Origin: CAYNRE01 sp964399535
Lineage (GTDB): Bacteria; Planctomycetota; Planctomycetia; Pirellulales; CAYNRE01
Length of the DNA: 64,000 nt
Direction of reading: 5' to 3'
Assembly: GCA_964399535.1 (NCBI GenBank)
Contig: CAYNRE010000046.1
Location: 62,001-126,000 of the forward strand
The notes below the pieces were generated by a model. It ran no database searches. It was not told where the DNA came from and worked only from the letters and a program-made list of their open reading frames with translations. Shown here piece after piece: positions 9,845-19,528 of this stretch (positions within the stretch are counted from its first letter, which is position 1; every line of letters begins with the position of its first letter). Position numbers and translations under genes: made by a program.

Positions 9845-12088
9845 CTATTGGCTCGGTCGGAAGGCCACGGTTTGGTCGATCTCGGCAGCGGTGCGACCGG
9901 CGCCCGCGGTGGTGCCCGCCGTGGCATCGGCCGTGGCCGCGACGGTGAGCGCGCCGGCATCCAGGCTCCACCAGCGCTCGGCGTCGGCCGCCGACCAGGG
10001 GGTAAGCGGCGTGCAGCGGTCCAGCTCGCGCAGCAGCGCGAGCGCGTTGGCCGGCCGCTCGGCCCGGTCCTTGGCCAGGCAGCGCAAAATCAGCTGTTCG
10101 AGCTCGGCGGCCAACGGGCGCCCGCTGCGCTCGGAAGGTGGCACGGGCTTCTCGCTCACGTGTTTCAGGCAGATTTCCATTACGGTGCTGCCGTCGAATA
10201 CCGGCCGACCTGTAACCAGAAAGTAGGCCACGGCGCCGATGGCGTACACGTCGGCCCGCGCGTCGAGGCTGTCGGGTTCGCGGACCGCTTCGGGCGACAG
10301 ATACAACGGTGTGCCGGCCATGGCCTGGGGCGCGGTTACGTTGGCTTCCTGGGCACCGGCGATGCCTTTCACCAGGCCGAAGTCGAGCACCTTGACAAAG
10401 TCGTACAAGCCGCCCCGGTGGGTCAGGAAGATGTTCGCGGGCTTAATGTCGCGGTGCACCAGGCCCGCCAGGTGGGCTTCGGCCAGCGAGCCGGAAATTT
10501 GCTTAAGCAGGTACAGTGCTCGCCCGTCGCTCAGCGGGCCGTGCTGCGTGACCAGTTGCTCGAGATTGATCCCGTCGAGCAATTCCATGGCGTAGTAAAA
10601 CACCCCCTCGGGCGTGCGGCCATAGTCGAAGATGGCAATGGTGTTGGGATGCGAAAGACTGCTGGTCAATTGCACCTCGCGTTCGAAGCGGGCCAGCGTG
10701 GTTTCGGAAACCGCCGAGGGGTTCAGCAGTTTGATGGCCGTGGGTCGGCGGAGCATGGCGTGGCGCGCGCGGTAGACCTCGCCCATGGCCCCGGCGCCGA
10801 TCTTGGCTTCGAGCGCGTACTGGCCCAGCCGCTTGGCCTCGACCACGGCTTGCTGCAGCGCCTGTTGCTGGCGGCTGGCGAACACCATGAAGCCGAAAAT
10901 GCCGACGGCGGCCAACGTCAGTAGGCCGATCATCGCCCAAAATACCCGCCGCACCACATACAGCGGCCGCAGCGCTTCGGCCTCGTCGAGCTTGGTGCCG
11001 ACGCCGAATTCCTGCTTGGGCAGCCAGGTCCAGGCCCCCACCACGCGCACCCCGCGATAGTCGTGAGACCCGTGCACGTCGATGCTCTCCTTACCGGTAC
11101 GCGCCGATTCGACCATGTGGGTCAGCGGCCACCGGGCCCGGGGCGCCGGCGGGCGCGCGCCCGACGTCAGGTCCGCACCCGGATCGCGCAGGTACAACGA
11201 CAGGGTCGACTCGCTCCTGGGCAGGTCGGTCAACAGGCCAACTTGCTTCAATTGGTCGTCGTATCGGCTCTGGCTCAGCAGCAGGCCTTCTCGGTCGAAG
11301 GCCACGGTCTCGCCGGTTCGGCCCAGGCGGGCCACTTGCAAGATGCGCGTAAATTGGTCGGCGGGGCGAATCCGTAGCCCGAGCACCGCCAGGGGCTTTC
11401 CCTGGTCGTCTTGAATCGTGCCGGCGACGAACATGGTGGGAATCTGGGTACGCAATTCCCCATCCACGTCGCGAATCGGCAGCACCGTGGGGAACGGGCG
11501 CGAAACCGCCGCCCCCTCTTCGAGCGACTTCTGCAGGTAAATCAGGTGCGCCCCTTGGGCCGCCATGCCAATGGGCATATCCTGGTCCGACCCTAATACC
11601 CGCCGGTCGATGCCAAAGAGCATGAACCCGGTATAGCCGCCCTGCGTTAGGTAGGGCTCCAGTCGCTTGCGCAGCTCTTCCAATTCGGGCGCCTGGAGCA
11701 GCGAACCGGCCGAATCGGGGCTCTCCGCCGATACGGTCTGCAAACGCTGCACGATCGGCAGCAGTCTTTGGTCCTGACAAACCACGCGAATGTAGGAAAT
11801 CTGGTGTTCGATCCAAAGGTCGAGGGCCGTAACGTCGGCGTCGAGAACGGTCTTCAACTCGCTGGCCAGGTGGTCGCGCACCGTGCGGTCGACGATGGAC
11901 TGGACCCACCAGCCGGTCAGCCCCAGTCCGGCGGCGGCCACCAGCGGCCAAAGCCAGAGCTGGCGGCGGAGCATCCGCCCGGTCCAGGCCAGCGACGACG
12001 CCCCCCCCAGGACGCGCGAGAGCCGCCCCATGCTGCGCCCGAGCGCCGACCGGTTGTGGGCGGATCGAGAAGCCGGATTTTCGCTCAT
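9845..12088 (-). CDS. Transmembrane Ser/Thr kinase with extracytoplasmic sensor domain
   Basis: A 747-aa predicted receptor kinase in the inner membrane. TM1 is at about 44-62, then an extracytoplasmic region of about 320 residues resembling a double Cache (PAS-like) sensor, then TM2 at about 383-404, then a Hanks-type kinase. Kinase motifs: P-loop GAGAMGEVY (431-439), AIK Lys453, HRDIKPAN (545-552), DFG (569-571) and APE-like SPE (598-600). This order, sensor first and kinase at the C-terminus, is the reverse of the PknB type. The start is the ATG at 12088; the upstream frame is low-complexity. It lies upstream of DUF1501 on the same strand, and divergent from the Nudix gene. Confidence 0.92.
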   Translation of the reverse strand: MSENPASRSAHNRSALGRSMGRLSRVLGGASSLAWTGRMLRRQLWLWPLVAAAGLGLTGWWVQSIVDRTVRDHLASELKTVLDADVTALDLWIEHQISYIRVVCQDQRLLPIVQRLQTVSAESPDSAGSLLQAPELEELRKRLEPYLTQGGYTGFMLFGIDRRVLGSDQDMPIGMAAQGAHLIYLQKSLEEGAAVSRPFPTVLPIRDVDGELRTQIPTMFVAGTIQDDQGKPLAVLGLRIRPADQFTRILQVARLGRTGETVAFDREGLLLSQSRYDDQLKQVGLLTDLPRSESTLSLYLRDPGADLTSGARPPAPRARWPLTHMVESARTGKESIDVHGSHDYRGVRVVGAWTWLPKQEFGVGTKLDEAEALRPLYVVRRVFWAMIGLLTLAAVGIFGFMVFASRQQQALQQAVVEAKRLGQYALEAKIGAGAMGEVYRARHAMLRRPTAIKLLNPSAVSETTLARFEREVQLTSSLSHPNTIAIFDYGRTPEGVFYYAMELLDGINLEQLVTQHGPLSDGRALYLLKQISGSLAEAHLAGLVHRDIKPANIFLTHRGGLYDFVKVLDFGLVKGIAGAQEANVTAPQAMAGTPLYLSPEAVREPDSLDARADVYAIGAVAYFLVTGRPVFDGSTVMEICLKHVSEKPVPPSERSGRPLAAELEQLILRCLAKDRAERPANALALLRELDRCTPLTPWSAADAERWWSLDAGALTVAATADATAGTTAGAGRTAAEIDQTVAFRPSQ

Positions 12089-12417
12089 GGCTCGCAGGGC
12101 AGTCAGGTGAGGGCAAGTTAGGTCGAATGGGGCCGAGTGTAACACGCCTCGGCGACAAACTCGATCCTCGCGCCGCGCCGTTCCCAGCGAGCGGGATCGG
12201 CGTGCCGGTCGCGGCGGGAGGTTGGCACTGGTTTTGCTCTCCCGTGGGCCGGATACGGCTTGCACCGTCGGGCACGCGAGTTAAACCAGGGCCAGGCGAC
12301 GCGACGCGCGGCCGCGGAAGCCACGCGGCCCACAAGGGCCCACAGGCCGGGGTGGGTTGGTCGCCGCCGATTTCCCACCGGGGCAGGGCCCCGAAAGATC
12401 TGCGAGGAAACCGCCGC
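12089..12417. other. Divergent spacer between kinase and Nudix genes
   Basis: A 329-base GC-rich spacer that should hold both divergent promoters. The open plus-strand frame through it is Gly/Pro/Arg-rich and not convincing as coding. I could not identify -35/-10 pairs. GAGG at 12404-12407 serves as the ribosome site for the Nudix start. Confidence 0.4.
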
Positions 12418-13005
12418 ATGCTCGAGCGAGCCTGGACGCTACTGGCCAGCCATTTTTTGGCCGATTACCGAATCTTCACATTGCACGCCGACCACTACCG
12501 GCTCGACACCAGCCGGTTGGAGCGTGACTTTTTCCGTCTCGACGCTCCCGACTGGGTGAACCTGATTCCCCTGACGGCGGCTGGCGAAGTGGTGTTCGTG
12601 CGGCAGTTTCGCCACGGGGTGCGCGAGGTAACCCTGGAGATTCCTGGCGGCATGGTCGACCAGGGCGAGGACCCCGGCGCGGCGGCCTTGCGGGAACTCG
12701 CCGAAGAGACCGGCTACGCCGCCGACGGGGCAACCCTCTTGGACCAGGTTTGGCCCAACCCGGCCTTTCTGGGCAACCGGTGCTGGTTTTACCTGGCCCG
12801 CGACTGTCGGCTTACCGGCCCACCACGGCCCGATCCGGCCGAGTGCATCGAAGTGGTGACGCATCCGCTGGTCGAAGTTCCGCGGCTGCTGGCCCAAGGG
12901 GCGATACGCCACTCGCTGGTGATCGCGGCGCTGGCCACGTTGGGCGTTACCGCGCGGGGTTTTGCCAACGGCTTCGAACTCGGCGCGCTGCTCGGCGGGC
13001 GGTAA
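12418..13005 (+). CDS. Nudix hydrolase, ADP-ribose pyrophosphatase-like
   Basis: A 195-aa cytoplasmic Nudix hydrolase. The Nudix box GX5EX7REUXEEXGU is complete (GMVDQGE, then RELAEETGY), so Mg2+-dependent pyrophosphohydrolase activity is expected. The N-terminal β-rich part (YRLDTSRLERDFFRLDAPDWVNLIPLT) and the phrase VVFVRQFRHGVREVTLEIPGG resemble ADP-ribose/nucleotide-sugar pyrophosphatases. The ATG at 12418 follows GAGG by 10 bases; the longer upstream frame lacks conserved features. It converges with the methyltransferase gene, with 58 bases between stops. Confidence 0.9.
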   Translation: MLERAWTLLASHFLADYRIFTLHADHYRLDTSRLERDFFRLDAPDWVNLIPLTAAGEVVFVRQFRHGVREVTLEIPGGMVDQGEDPGAAALRELAEETGYAADGATLLDQVWPNPAFLGNRCWFYLARDCRLTGPPRPDPAECIEVVTHPLVEVPRLLAQGAIRHSLVIAALATLGVTARGFANGFELGALLGGR

Positions 13006-13063
13006 GGCTTTACCGGTGCCGGAGGTAATCGCTTCGCCATGGATCGCGAAGTTGCCACGTTGG

Positions 13064-14062
13064 CTACTTGCCGCAGCCACCGGCCGCCGGGGGTTTGCGA
13101 AACACCACGGTCATGTCGGCCCGGTCGCTGGTGAAGTAGCCGGTCAGGGCCCGCCACCAAAAGGCCCCCGAGCCCAGCGCCGCCCAGGCGTCGATCTTCT
13201 CCAGCCCCGCGTCGAGTGTGCCGTCGACCGCGGCCTGATAGGCCTTGGCCGCGCGGGTGTTCAGCCCCGGTATGAGCAGGTCGTGGTAAGGCCGGTCATA
13301 GTAGCCCACCGCGATCCAACCTCGCTCGCGCCCCAGGGCTTCCACGCCCGCGCGATCGTAAATGTGCAGGTGATACGGAGCGTGCAGTTCGTTGAGAAAG
13401 CGCTCGGGCCGCGCCAGGTCGATTCGTGAAGCGTTCGGCGTTCCGATCAAGATCGTGCCGCCTGGGCGCAAGTAGCGGTCCAATTCCGCCAACAGCCCGC
13501 GCGGGTCCTCGACATGCTCGAGAACATCCTGCAAGAGAATGAAATCGTAGGCTGCTTCGGCCAGTACGGCGGGGCTGCCCGTGCTGCTCGGGTCGCCGTA
13601 GGGGTCGTAACCGACCGCGCGGCGATATCCTCGCCGGCCCAGAAACTTAAGGAACAAACCCTTGCCGCAGCCGTAATCGAGCAAGCGATGTTCGGGGCGA
13701 AGGCCCTGGCCCCGCAGCCGCCGCAGCAGGTTGCCGTAAAACAACCGGAATGGCCGGGTGAGCCGCGCCTGGGCAAACGGATACTGGGCGTAATAGGTAT
13801 TCAGGTCGACTCGCTCGCGACAGTGCAGGGTGCCGCAACCGGCGCAGCGCCAGACACGGAATTGCTGGCCCTGAAAGGCCCGCACGTGACAGGGAACGAC
13901 GGCCTCGGTAGGCGGCGCCGTGGAATCGAGGGGCCTGTCGGGCCGCGAGTCGCCGCACAGCGAACAGTTGAGCCGTTCCCCCAGCACCCGGGGCGGCACG
14001 GCGGCACCGGCCAGACGTTGCACTCGGCCCCGACGCGCCGGAGAGGAAGCGGTTCGGCTCAT
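13064..14062 (-). CDS. Class I SAM-dependent methyltransferase with N-terminal zinc-ribbon-like Cys pairs
   Basis: A 332-aa protein. An N-terminal CSLCGD...CAGCGTLHC set could bind zinc, as in the methyltransferase group that starts with a Zn-ribbon (Methyltransf_13/23/14 type). The Rossmann methyltransferase core has motif I LLDYGCGKGLFLKFLGRRGY, an acidic residue at the end of β2 (VGYDPYG), and LLQDVLEHVEDP followed by LRPGGTILIGTPN. Such enzymes often modify sugars, lipids or small metabolites. The ATG at 14062 has GGAAAGGG upstream. It sits 82 bases after the MFS-like gene on the same strand. The substrate is unknown. Confidence 0.88.
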   Translation of the reverse strand: MSRTASSPARRGRVQRLAGAAVPPRVLGERLNCSLCGDSRPDRPLDSTAPPTEAVVPCHVRAFQGQQFRVWRCAGCGTLHCRERVDLNTYYAQYPFAQARLTRPFRLFYGNLLRRLRGQGLRPEHRLLDYGCGKGLFLKFLGRRGYRRAVGYDPYGDPSSTGSPAVLAEAAYDFILLQDVLEHVEDPRGLLAELDRYLRPGGTILIGTPNASRIDLARPERFLNELHAPYHLHIYDRAGVEALGRERGWIAVGYYDRPYHDLLIPGLNTRAAKAYQAAVDGTLDAGLEKIDAWAALGSGAFWWRALTGYFTSDRADMTVVFRKPPAAGGCGK

Positions 14063-14144
14063 CGACTTGCCCTTTCCTGGGGAATCTCGGTGGCCGGCCA
14101 CCGTTTCAGGTCGCGGCATCGGGTTACGCTTTCAGGTCGCCGTC

Positions 14145-15671
14145 TCAGGCCGCGGTTCGGTTTTGGTCGCTGCCCAGCGCCGTCGACCCGGGCCTGAGCA
14201 CCAGTTGAGTCACAGCCATTGCGGCCACTTGGGGCTTGGGGGGCACCGCGGGGGGAGTTTCGACTTCCCGGGGGGCCGCATCGGTCACGACGCGCCAGGC
14301 ATGGGGCGCGCCAAGCAGCGCTCGGCCGGCTTTCGCCGGGCTCGCGCGGCGCCGCAGCACTTCGAGCAGGGCCACGCCTGGCACCAGGTTCAACAGCAAA
14401 AACAGCGTTAGGGCCCGCCCCAGCGAACTGGTGGCGAACAGCACCTTATACGACTGCGGACTGCGCCCCAGGGTGGTCAGTAGGGCGGCCCCGGTCAGTG
14501 AGCCCAGCAGGGTGGCCCACGCATGGAAGAAATTGTAGGCGGTCATCAGCCCGGTGCGCTGCCGCTGCGAGACCGACTCGAAAAACAGCAGAAAGATCGC
14601 CAGTTCATACGCGGCCCAGGCCACGCCCGAGAGGACCTGCACACACATCAGGTAAGGGAGCGAACGGCTCACCAGCCACAGCGCGGCCACGGGCGTGACG
14701 GCCACTCCGCCGATAAGCAGCAACCGCTCGGCGCCCCAGCGCTGGGCCACGCGACCCCAACTGGGAAGCGCCGCCACCTTGGCCAGGTAAGCGCAGGCCG
14801 TGAGCAAGGCGAACTCCAAGTAGGGCAGCCGCAATTGCTTGAGCATGTAGGGGGTAAAGAACGGGCCAGAGATTTGCACCACGCCCTGGACCAACAGCAG
14901 GTACACCAGCAGCCGACCGCTTCCGCCGTGGGTGGCCCGGTTCCAAAAATCGCGGAGTGTTACCGGGTCGTCGCACACGCAGCCCGGGGGCAATTCCTGG
15001 TGGCTGGCCAAGAGCATGGCGGAAGTCATTCGGGCCAGGGCCGCGGAAAGAAATAGAATGGCGAACGCGGTCAGCACCCAGGGCGATCGGGCCGTGAGTT
15101 GAAGCGTGGTGCCGGCCAAGAGAAAGGCCGCCAGCAGACAGGCCTGGCCCACTCGGGTGCGGCGGGCGAAGAATCGGGCCCGGTAGCGCACCGGCACCAG
15201 CCGCCCGCACCAGGTATTCCAGGCGGGGGCCACGGCCAACCCCGCGCCGAAGTAGCAGGCCACCCCGGCGAAAAGGGCGGGCGTGGAAAGCTGTCCCCGC
15301 CAGGCGCCCCAGGCCAGCCATACCAGTGAGAGGGCCTGGACTACGACCGAGCCGATGGCCCATTGTCGGTGCGAGACGCCATGGGCCAGCGCCCAGGGGG
15401 TGGTCAGTTGTGCCGTAGCGCCGACGACCAGCGGTACGGTGGCCACGAGGCCAGCGGCCAGTTCGCCGGCGCCGATCGCCAGGCAGAATGCCCCCAGGTA
15501 CGATTCACCGGCTCCGACCATGACGTGATAGGCGGCGCCCTCCCAGAAGATGGCGTTCAAATCGCGCCGCCTCCGCGACGAATCTTCCGCGGCGGCGCTC
15601 GACTCCGAAGCTGGTGTATCCACGTTGTTCTTCAGGGGACCGTAGTGCTGCCGGTTCCCCGATTGCCACAC
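14145..15671 (-). CDS. MFS-like multi-spanning transporter
   Basis: A 508-aa polytopic protein with about twelve hydrophobic segments and a hydrophilic 40-residue N-terminus and 60-residue C-terminus, in line with the major facilitator superfamily. Supporting segments include GRLVPVRYRARFFARRTRVGQ between helices 4 and 5 (a loop of basic residues as in MFS motif A regions) and SVSQRQRTGLMTAYNFFHAWATLLGS in the second half. No substrate can be inferred. The start is uncertain: GTG 15671 opens the frame, and GTG 15623 is the main alternative. The 376-base divergent spacer separates it from pyruvate carboxylase. Confidence 0.75.
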   Translation of the reverse strand: MWQSGNRQHYGPLKNNVDTPASESSAAAEDSSRRRRDLNAIFWEGAAYHVMVGAGESYLGAFCLAIGAGELAAGLVATVPLVVGATAQLTTPWALAHGVSHRQWAIGSVVVQALSLVWLAWGAWRGQLSTPALFAGVACYFGAGLAVAPAWNTWCGRLVPVRYRARFFARRTRVGQACLLAAFLLAGTTLQLTARSPWVLTAFAILFLSAALARMTSAMLLASHQELPPGCVCDDPVTLRDFWNRATHGGSGRLLVYLLLVQGVVQISGPFFTPYMLKQLRLPYLEFALLTACAYLAKVAALPSWGRVAQRWGAERLLLIGGVAVTPVAALWLVSRSLPYLMCVQVLSGVAWAAYELAIFLLFFESVSQRQRTGLMTAYNFFHAWATLLGSLTGAALLTTLGRSPQSYKVLFATSSLGRALTLFLLLNLVPGVALLEVLRRRASPAKAGRALLGAPHAWRVVTDAAPREVETPPAVPPKPQVAAMAVTQLVLRPGSTALGSDQNRTAA

Positions 15672-16047
15672 GAACCACCCGACCGAGGTTCCGCGGCGCT
15701 GGGGGATCAGCCCGGACTTACCCCCCGCGATAACACCCAGCGCGGGGGGCGGCGGATCATAGCGAGGGCCCGCTGGCGGAGGAAGCCAGATCAGCGACTC
15801 TGGCGGCCGGGCCAGGTGCCCGCGTGGCCCCCCCTGCCAGCCTCGCCCAAGGCCGCGCTCGAACCGGGGACAGCCGGTTCAGGGCGGTTGGGGTGCCCAG
15901 CCCAGGCCTGGCGGCGCTCTCCCAGCTTGCGCCGACCGTCTGGTTTTTCATCGGGAGAGCACCTTTGCCTGGGGTGCGAGCGTGATAAATTGTTAGGCCC
16001 GGCGCCGGTCTGCTCGCCGCCCCCCCTTCACGGTGGTCTCCCTGCTT
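15672..16047. other. Divergent spacer with a strong GC dyad
   Basis: This 376-base spacer lies between the MFS-like gene and pyruvate carboxylase. It contains a perfect 9-bp inverted repeat, CCCCCCGCG (15721-15729) and CGCGGGGGG (15741-15749), with an 11-base loop and no T tract. Bases 15960-15995 are relatively AT-rich (TTGCCT at 15965, GATAAA at 15984), but the hexamer spacing of 13 is poor. I see no small gene here. Confidence 0.45.
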
Positions 16048-19000
16048 ATGAAGCCGATCCAGCGCCTGTTGGTTGCCAATCGTGGCGAAATCGCCATCCG
16101 CGTGTTCCGCACTGCCCACGAGCTGGGCATCCGCACGGTAGCGATCTTCACCCATGAGGATCGCTACGCCTTGCATCGCCTGAAGGCCGACGAGGCCTAC
16201 CTGGTGGGCAAACCGGGCGAGCCGTTGCGGTCGTATCTCGATATCGAAGCCATCATCGAGATTGCCCTGCAGCAGAAGATCGACGCGATTCACCCGGGCT
16301 ACGGGTTTCTCTCGGAGAACCCCGACCTGGCCCGGGCCTGCGAGAAGGCGGGCATTTTGTTCGTGGGCCCGCGGATCGACCTGCTCGAGCGGCTGGGCGA
16401 CAAGCTGGCCGCGCGCCACATTGCCCAGGCGGCGCAGGTGCCGGTGCTGGCGGGCAGCGATCGGCCGCTGGCCAGCGCGGCCGAAGCCAAGCGACTGGCC
16501 GAGAAGCTGGGCTACCCGGTACTGCTCAAGGCGGCCAAAGGAGGCGGCGGCCGCGGGATGCGCGTGGTGAACCAGGCCAGCGAACTGGCCGGTTCGCTGG
16601 AGCAGGCCCAGCGCGAGGCGAACAGCGCTTTTGGTTGCGGCGACGTGTTCCTCGAGAAGTTCATTCCTCGCCCGCGCCACATCGAGGTGCAGCTTTTGGG
16701 CGACCAGCACGGCAACCTGGTGCACCTGTACGAGCGCGATTGCTCGGTGCAGCGGCGGCACCAGAAAGTGGTCGAGATCGCTCCTTCGCCCAACCTGGCC
16801 CCCGATTTGCGCCAGGCGATTTGCGACGCGGCGGTGAAGATTGGCCGAGAGGTGAACTATAGCAACGCCGGCACCGTCGAGTTCCTGGTCGACTCCGACA
16901 CGGGCAAGTACTACTTCATCGAGGTCAACCCGCGGATTCAAGTGGAGCACACGGTAACCGAGGCCGTGGCCGGCATCGATCTGGTGAAGTGCCAGATTCT
17001 CGTGGCCGAGGGGTTGCCGTTGTCCGACCCCCGGATCGGCCTGGCCAGTCAAGATCGAGTTCAGGTGCGGGGCTACGCCATTCAGTGCCGGCTGACCACC
17101 GAGGCTCCCGAGAACCAGTTCATGCCCGACTACGGGCGGATCACCCATTACCGCTCGGTAGGCGGCTCGGGGGTGCGGCTCGACGCGGGCACGGCCTTCA
17201 GCGGGGCGATCGTTACCCCCTACTACGATTCGCTCTTGGTGAAGGTGGTTACCTGGGCCAATCAGTTTCCCGACGCGGCCCGCCGCATGGAACGCTGCCT
17301 GCAGGAATTTCGCATTCGGGGGGTGAAGACGAACCTGCCGTTTTTGGTGAACCTGGTCACGCATCCCACGTTTATCGCGGGAGAGTGCACGACCCGGTTC
17401 ATCGACGAAACGCCGGAACTATTTCATTTCGAGCGGCGGCGCGACCGGGCCACAAAGCTGTTCAATTACGTGGCCGATCTGATCGTCAACGGCCACCCCC
17501 AGGTGAAAGAGCCGCCGGCGCAGGTGCGGCGCCAGCCCGCTCCGGTGCCGGAGTTGGATTACAGCCAGCCCATTCCGCCTGGCACGCGCACGCGGCTGAA
17601 GGAACTGGGGGCGGAAAAGTTTTGCCAGTGGGTGCTTAAACAGAAGCCGCTGTTGCTGACCGACACCACGTTTCGCGATGCCCACCAGTCGCTATTGGCC
17701 ACCCGGCTGCGGACACGCGATATGGTGCAGATTGCCGACGCCTATGCCCGGCTGCAGTCGCGGTTGTTCTCACTGGAAATGTGGGGCGGGGCCACCTTCG
17801 ACACCTCGATGCGGTTCTTGCGCGAGTGCCCCTGGGAGCGGCTCGCCGAGATGCGCGAGCGGGTGCCCAACATTCTGTTCCAGATGCTGCTGCGAGCCTC
17901 GAATGCGGTGGGCTACTCGAGCTACCCCGACAACGTGGTGCGGGCCTTCATCGCCGAGTCGGCCGCGGCCGGCATCGACGTGTTCCGCGTATTCGATTCG
18001 CTCAATTGGCTGCCCAACATGAAGGTGGCCATCGAGGCGGTGCTGCGGACCGATTCGCTCTGCGAAGCCGCGATGTGCTATACCGGCGACATTCTCGACC
18101 CGGCCCGCTCGAAGTACGACCTGAAGTACTACGTGGAACTGGCCAAGGAAATCGAGAAGATGGGGGCCCACATCCTGGCCATTAAAGACATGGCCGGGTT
18201 GTGCAAGCCCTACGCCGCGCGGCTGTTGGTTAAGACGCTGAAGCAAGAAATCGGCATCCCGATTCATTTTCATACCCACGACACGGCGGGGGTCCAGGCG
18301 GCGGCCATTCTGCAAGCGGCCGACGTGGGGCTCGACATTGCCGACGGGGCCTCGGCCCCGCTCTCGGGGTTGACCAGCCAGCCCTGTCTCGATTCGCTGG
18401 TCGAGTCGCTGCGTTTCACGCCTCGGGAATCGGGGCTGAGCCGCGACACACTGGACTCGATCGGCGAATACTGGGAGGCGGTGCGCGCGTTCTACACCCC
18501 CTTCGAGGCCGGCACCCTGGCCCCTTCGGCCCAGGTGTATCTGCACGAAATGCCGGGGGGCCAATCGACCAACCTGTTGCAACAGGCCCGGGCCCTGGGC
18601 CTGGGGGGCCGCTGGCACGACGTGTGCCACGCCTATGCCGAGGCCAATCAAATGCTGGGCGATATCGTCAAGGTGACTCCCAGTTCCAAAGCGGTCGGCG
18701 ACCTGGCGCTGTTCATGGTGACCAACAATCTCTCGGCCGACGAGGTGCTCAAGAGCGACCGCGAGCTGGCCTTCCCCGAATCGGTGATCGACCTCGTGGC
18801 GGGCCGCATGGGGCAGCCGCCGGGCGGATTTCCCAAGCCGGTGCGCGACCGCATCTTGCGCGGCGAGAAACCCCTTCGCGGTCGCCCGGGCGCCAGCCTG
18901 CCGCCGGCCGACCTTGACCAAGTCGCCGCCGAACTCCAGGAAAAAATCGGCCGCCAGCCCAGCCACCGCGAGGTGCTCAGCTACCTGATGTATCCCAAGG

Positions 19001-19491
19001 TGTTCCTCGACTACGCGCAGCACCACCAGCAGTACGACGGCGTCAGCGTGCTCCCCACGCCGCTTTTCTTTTACGGCATGCAGCCCGGCGAAGAGGTCTC
19101 GGTCGAAATCGAGCCGGGCAAAATGCTGATCATCAAGTTCTTGACCGTGGGCGACGCGCATCCCGATGGCACGCGAACCGTCTTCTTCGAGCTCAACGGC
19201 CAGCCGCGCAACGTGACCGTGGTCGACCGCAAGCTCGAGCCCAAGGTGAAGAAGCACGTCGTGGCCGAAGCGGGCAACCCCCGCCAGGTGCCCGCGCCAA
19301 TGCCGGGCATGGTCAGCAGCGTGGTGGTGGCCGTCGGCGACCGGGTCGCCAAGGGCCAGAAGCTGATGACCATGGAAGCCATGAAGATGGAAACCACGGT
19401 TTACGCCGAGGCCGACGGCCGAGTAAGCGAGGTGCTGGTCGAACCCGGCTCCCAGGTCGTGGCGGGCCAACTCGTGATTCGGCTCGAATAG
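16048..19491 (+). CDS. pyc: Pyruvate carboxylase
   Basis: 1147 aa, the usual length for single-chain pyruvate carboxylase, which makes oxaloacetate from pyruvate and bicarbonate with ATP and biotin. Domain order: biotin carboxylase (RLLVANRGEIAIRVFR; ATP-grasp loop KAAKGGGGRGMRVV; IEVNPRIQVEHTVTE), carboxyltransferase barrel (TDTTFRDAHQSLLATRLRT; metal site IPIHFHTHDTAG), PYC/OADA region, and a C-terminal biotinyl domain with TMEAMKMETT, biotin on Lys1113. The ATG at 16048 is preferred to GTG 16033 because homologues begin with this KPIxxxLVANRGEIA segment. It is an anaplerotic enzyme, and no partner gene is needed. Confidence 0.96.
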   Translation: MKPIQRLLVANRGEIAIRVFRTAHELGIRTVAIFTHEDRYALHRLKADEAYLVGKPGEPLRSYLDIEAIIEIALQQKIDAIHPGYGFLSENPDLARACEKAGILFVGPRIDLLERLGDKLAARHIAQAAQVPVLAGSDRPLASAAEAKRLAEKLGYPVLLKAAKGGGGRGMRVVNQASELAGSLEQAQREANSAFGCGDVFLEKFIPRPRHIEVQLLGDQHGNLVHLYERDCSVQRRHQKVVEIAPSPNLAPDLRQAICDAAVKIGREVNYSNAGTVEFLVDSDTGKYYFIEVNPRIQVEHTVTEAVAGIDLVKCQILVAEGLPLSDPRIGLASQDRVQVRGYAIQCRLTTEAPENQFMPDYGRITHYRSVGGSGVRLDAGTAFSGAIVTPYYDSLLVKVVTWANQFPDAARRMERCLQEFRIRGVKTNLPFLVNLVTHPTFIAGECTTRFIDETPELFHFERRRDRATKLFNYVADLIVNGHPQVKEPPAQVRRQPAPVPELDYSQPIPPGTRTRLKELGAEKFCQWVLKQKPLLLTDTTFRDAHQSLLATRLRTRDMVQIADAYARLQSRLFSLEMWGGATFDTSMRFLRECPWERLAEMRERVPNILFQMLLRASNAVGYSSYPDNVVRAFIAESAAAGIDVFRVFDSLNWLPNMKVAIEAVLRTDSLCEAAMCYTGDILDPARSKYDLKYYVELAKEIEKMGAHILAIKDMAGLCKPYAARLLVKTLKQEIGIPIHFHTHDTAGVQAAAILQAADVGLDIADGASAPLSGLTSQPCLDSLVESLRFTPRESGLSRDTLDSIGEYWEAVRAFYTPFEAGTLAPSAQVYLHEMPGGQSTNLLQQARALGLGGRWHDVCHAYAEANQMLGDIVKVTPSSKAVGDLALFMVTNNLSADEVLKSDRELAFPESVIDLVAGRMGQPPGGFPKPVRDRILRGEKPLRGRPGASLPPADLDQVAAELQEKIGRQPSHREVLSYLMYPKVFLDYAQHHQQYDGVSVLPTPLFFYGMQPGEEVSVEIEPGKMLIIKFLTVGDAHPDGTRTVFFELNGQPRNVTVVDRKLEPKVKKHVVAEAGNPRQVPAPMPGMVSSVVVAVGDRVAKGQKLMTMEAMKMETTVYAEADGRVSEVLVEPGSQVVAGQLVIRLE

Positions 19492-19528
19492 CTCGCCCCG
19501 GGCGCGCCTTGCCGACGAGGAATTCGCG

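Noticed and set aside
15757..17364. 535-aa minus-strand ORF over the pyruvate carboxylase 5' part
   Set aside because: It is antisense to a clear pyruvate carboxylase and shows only the His/Arg/Gln-rich composition expected of a shadow frame in high-GC DNA.
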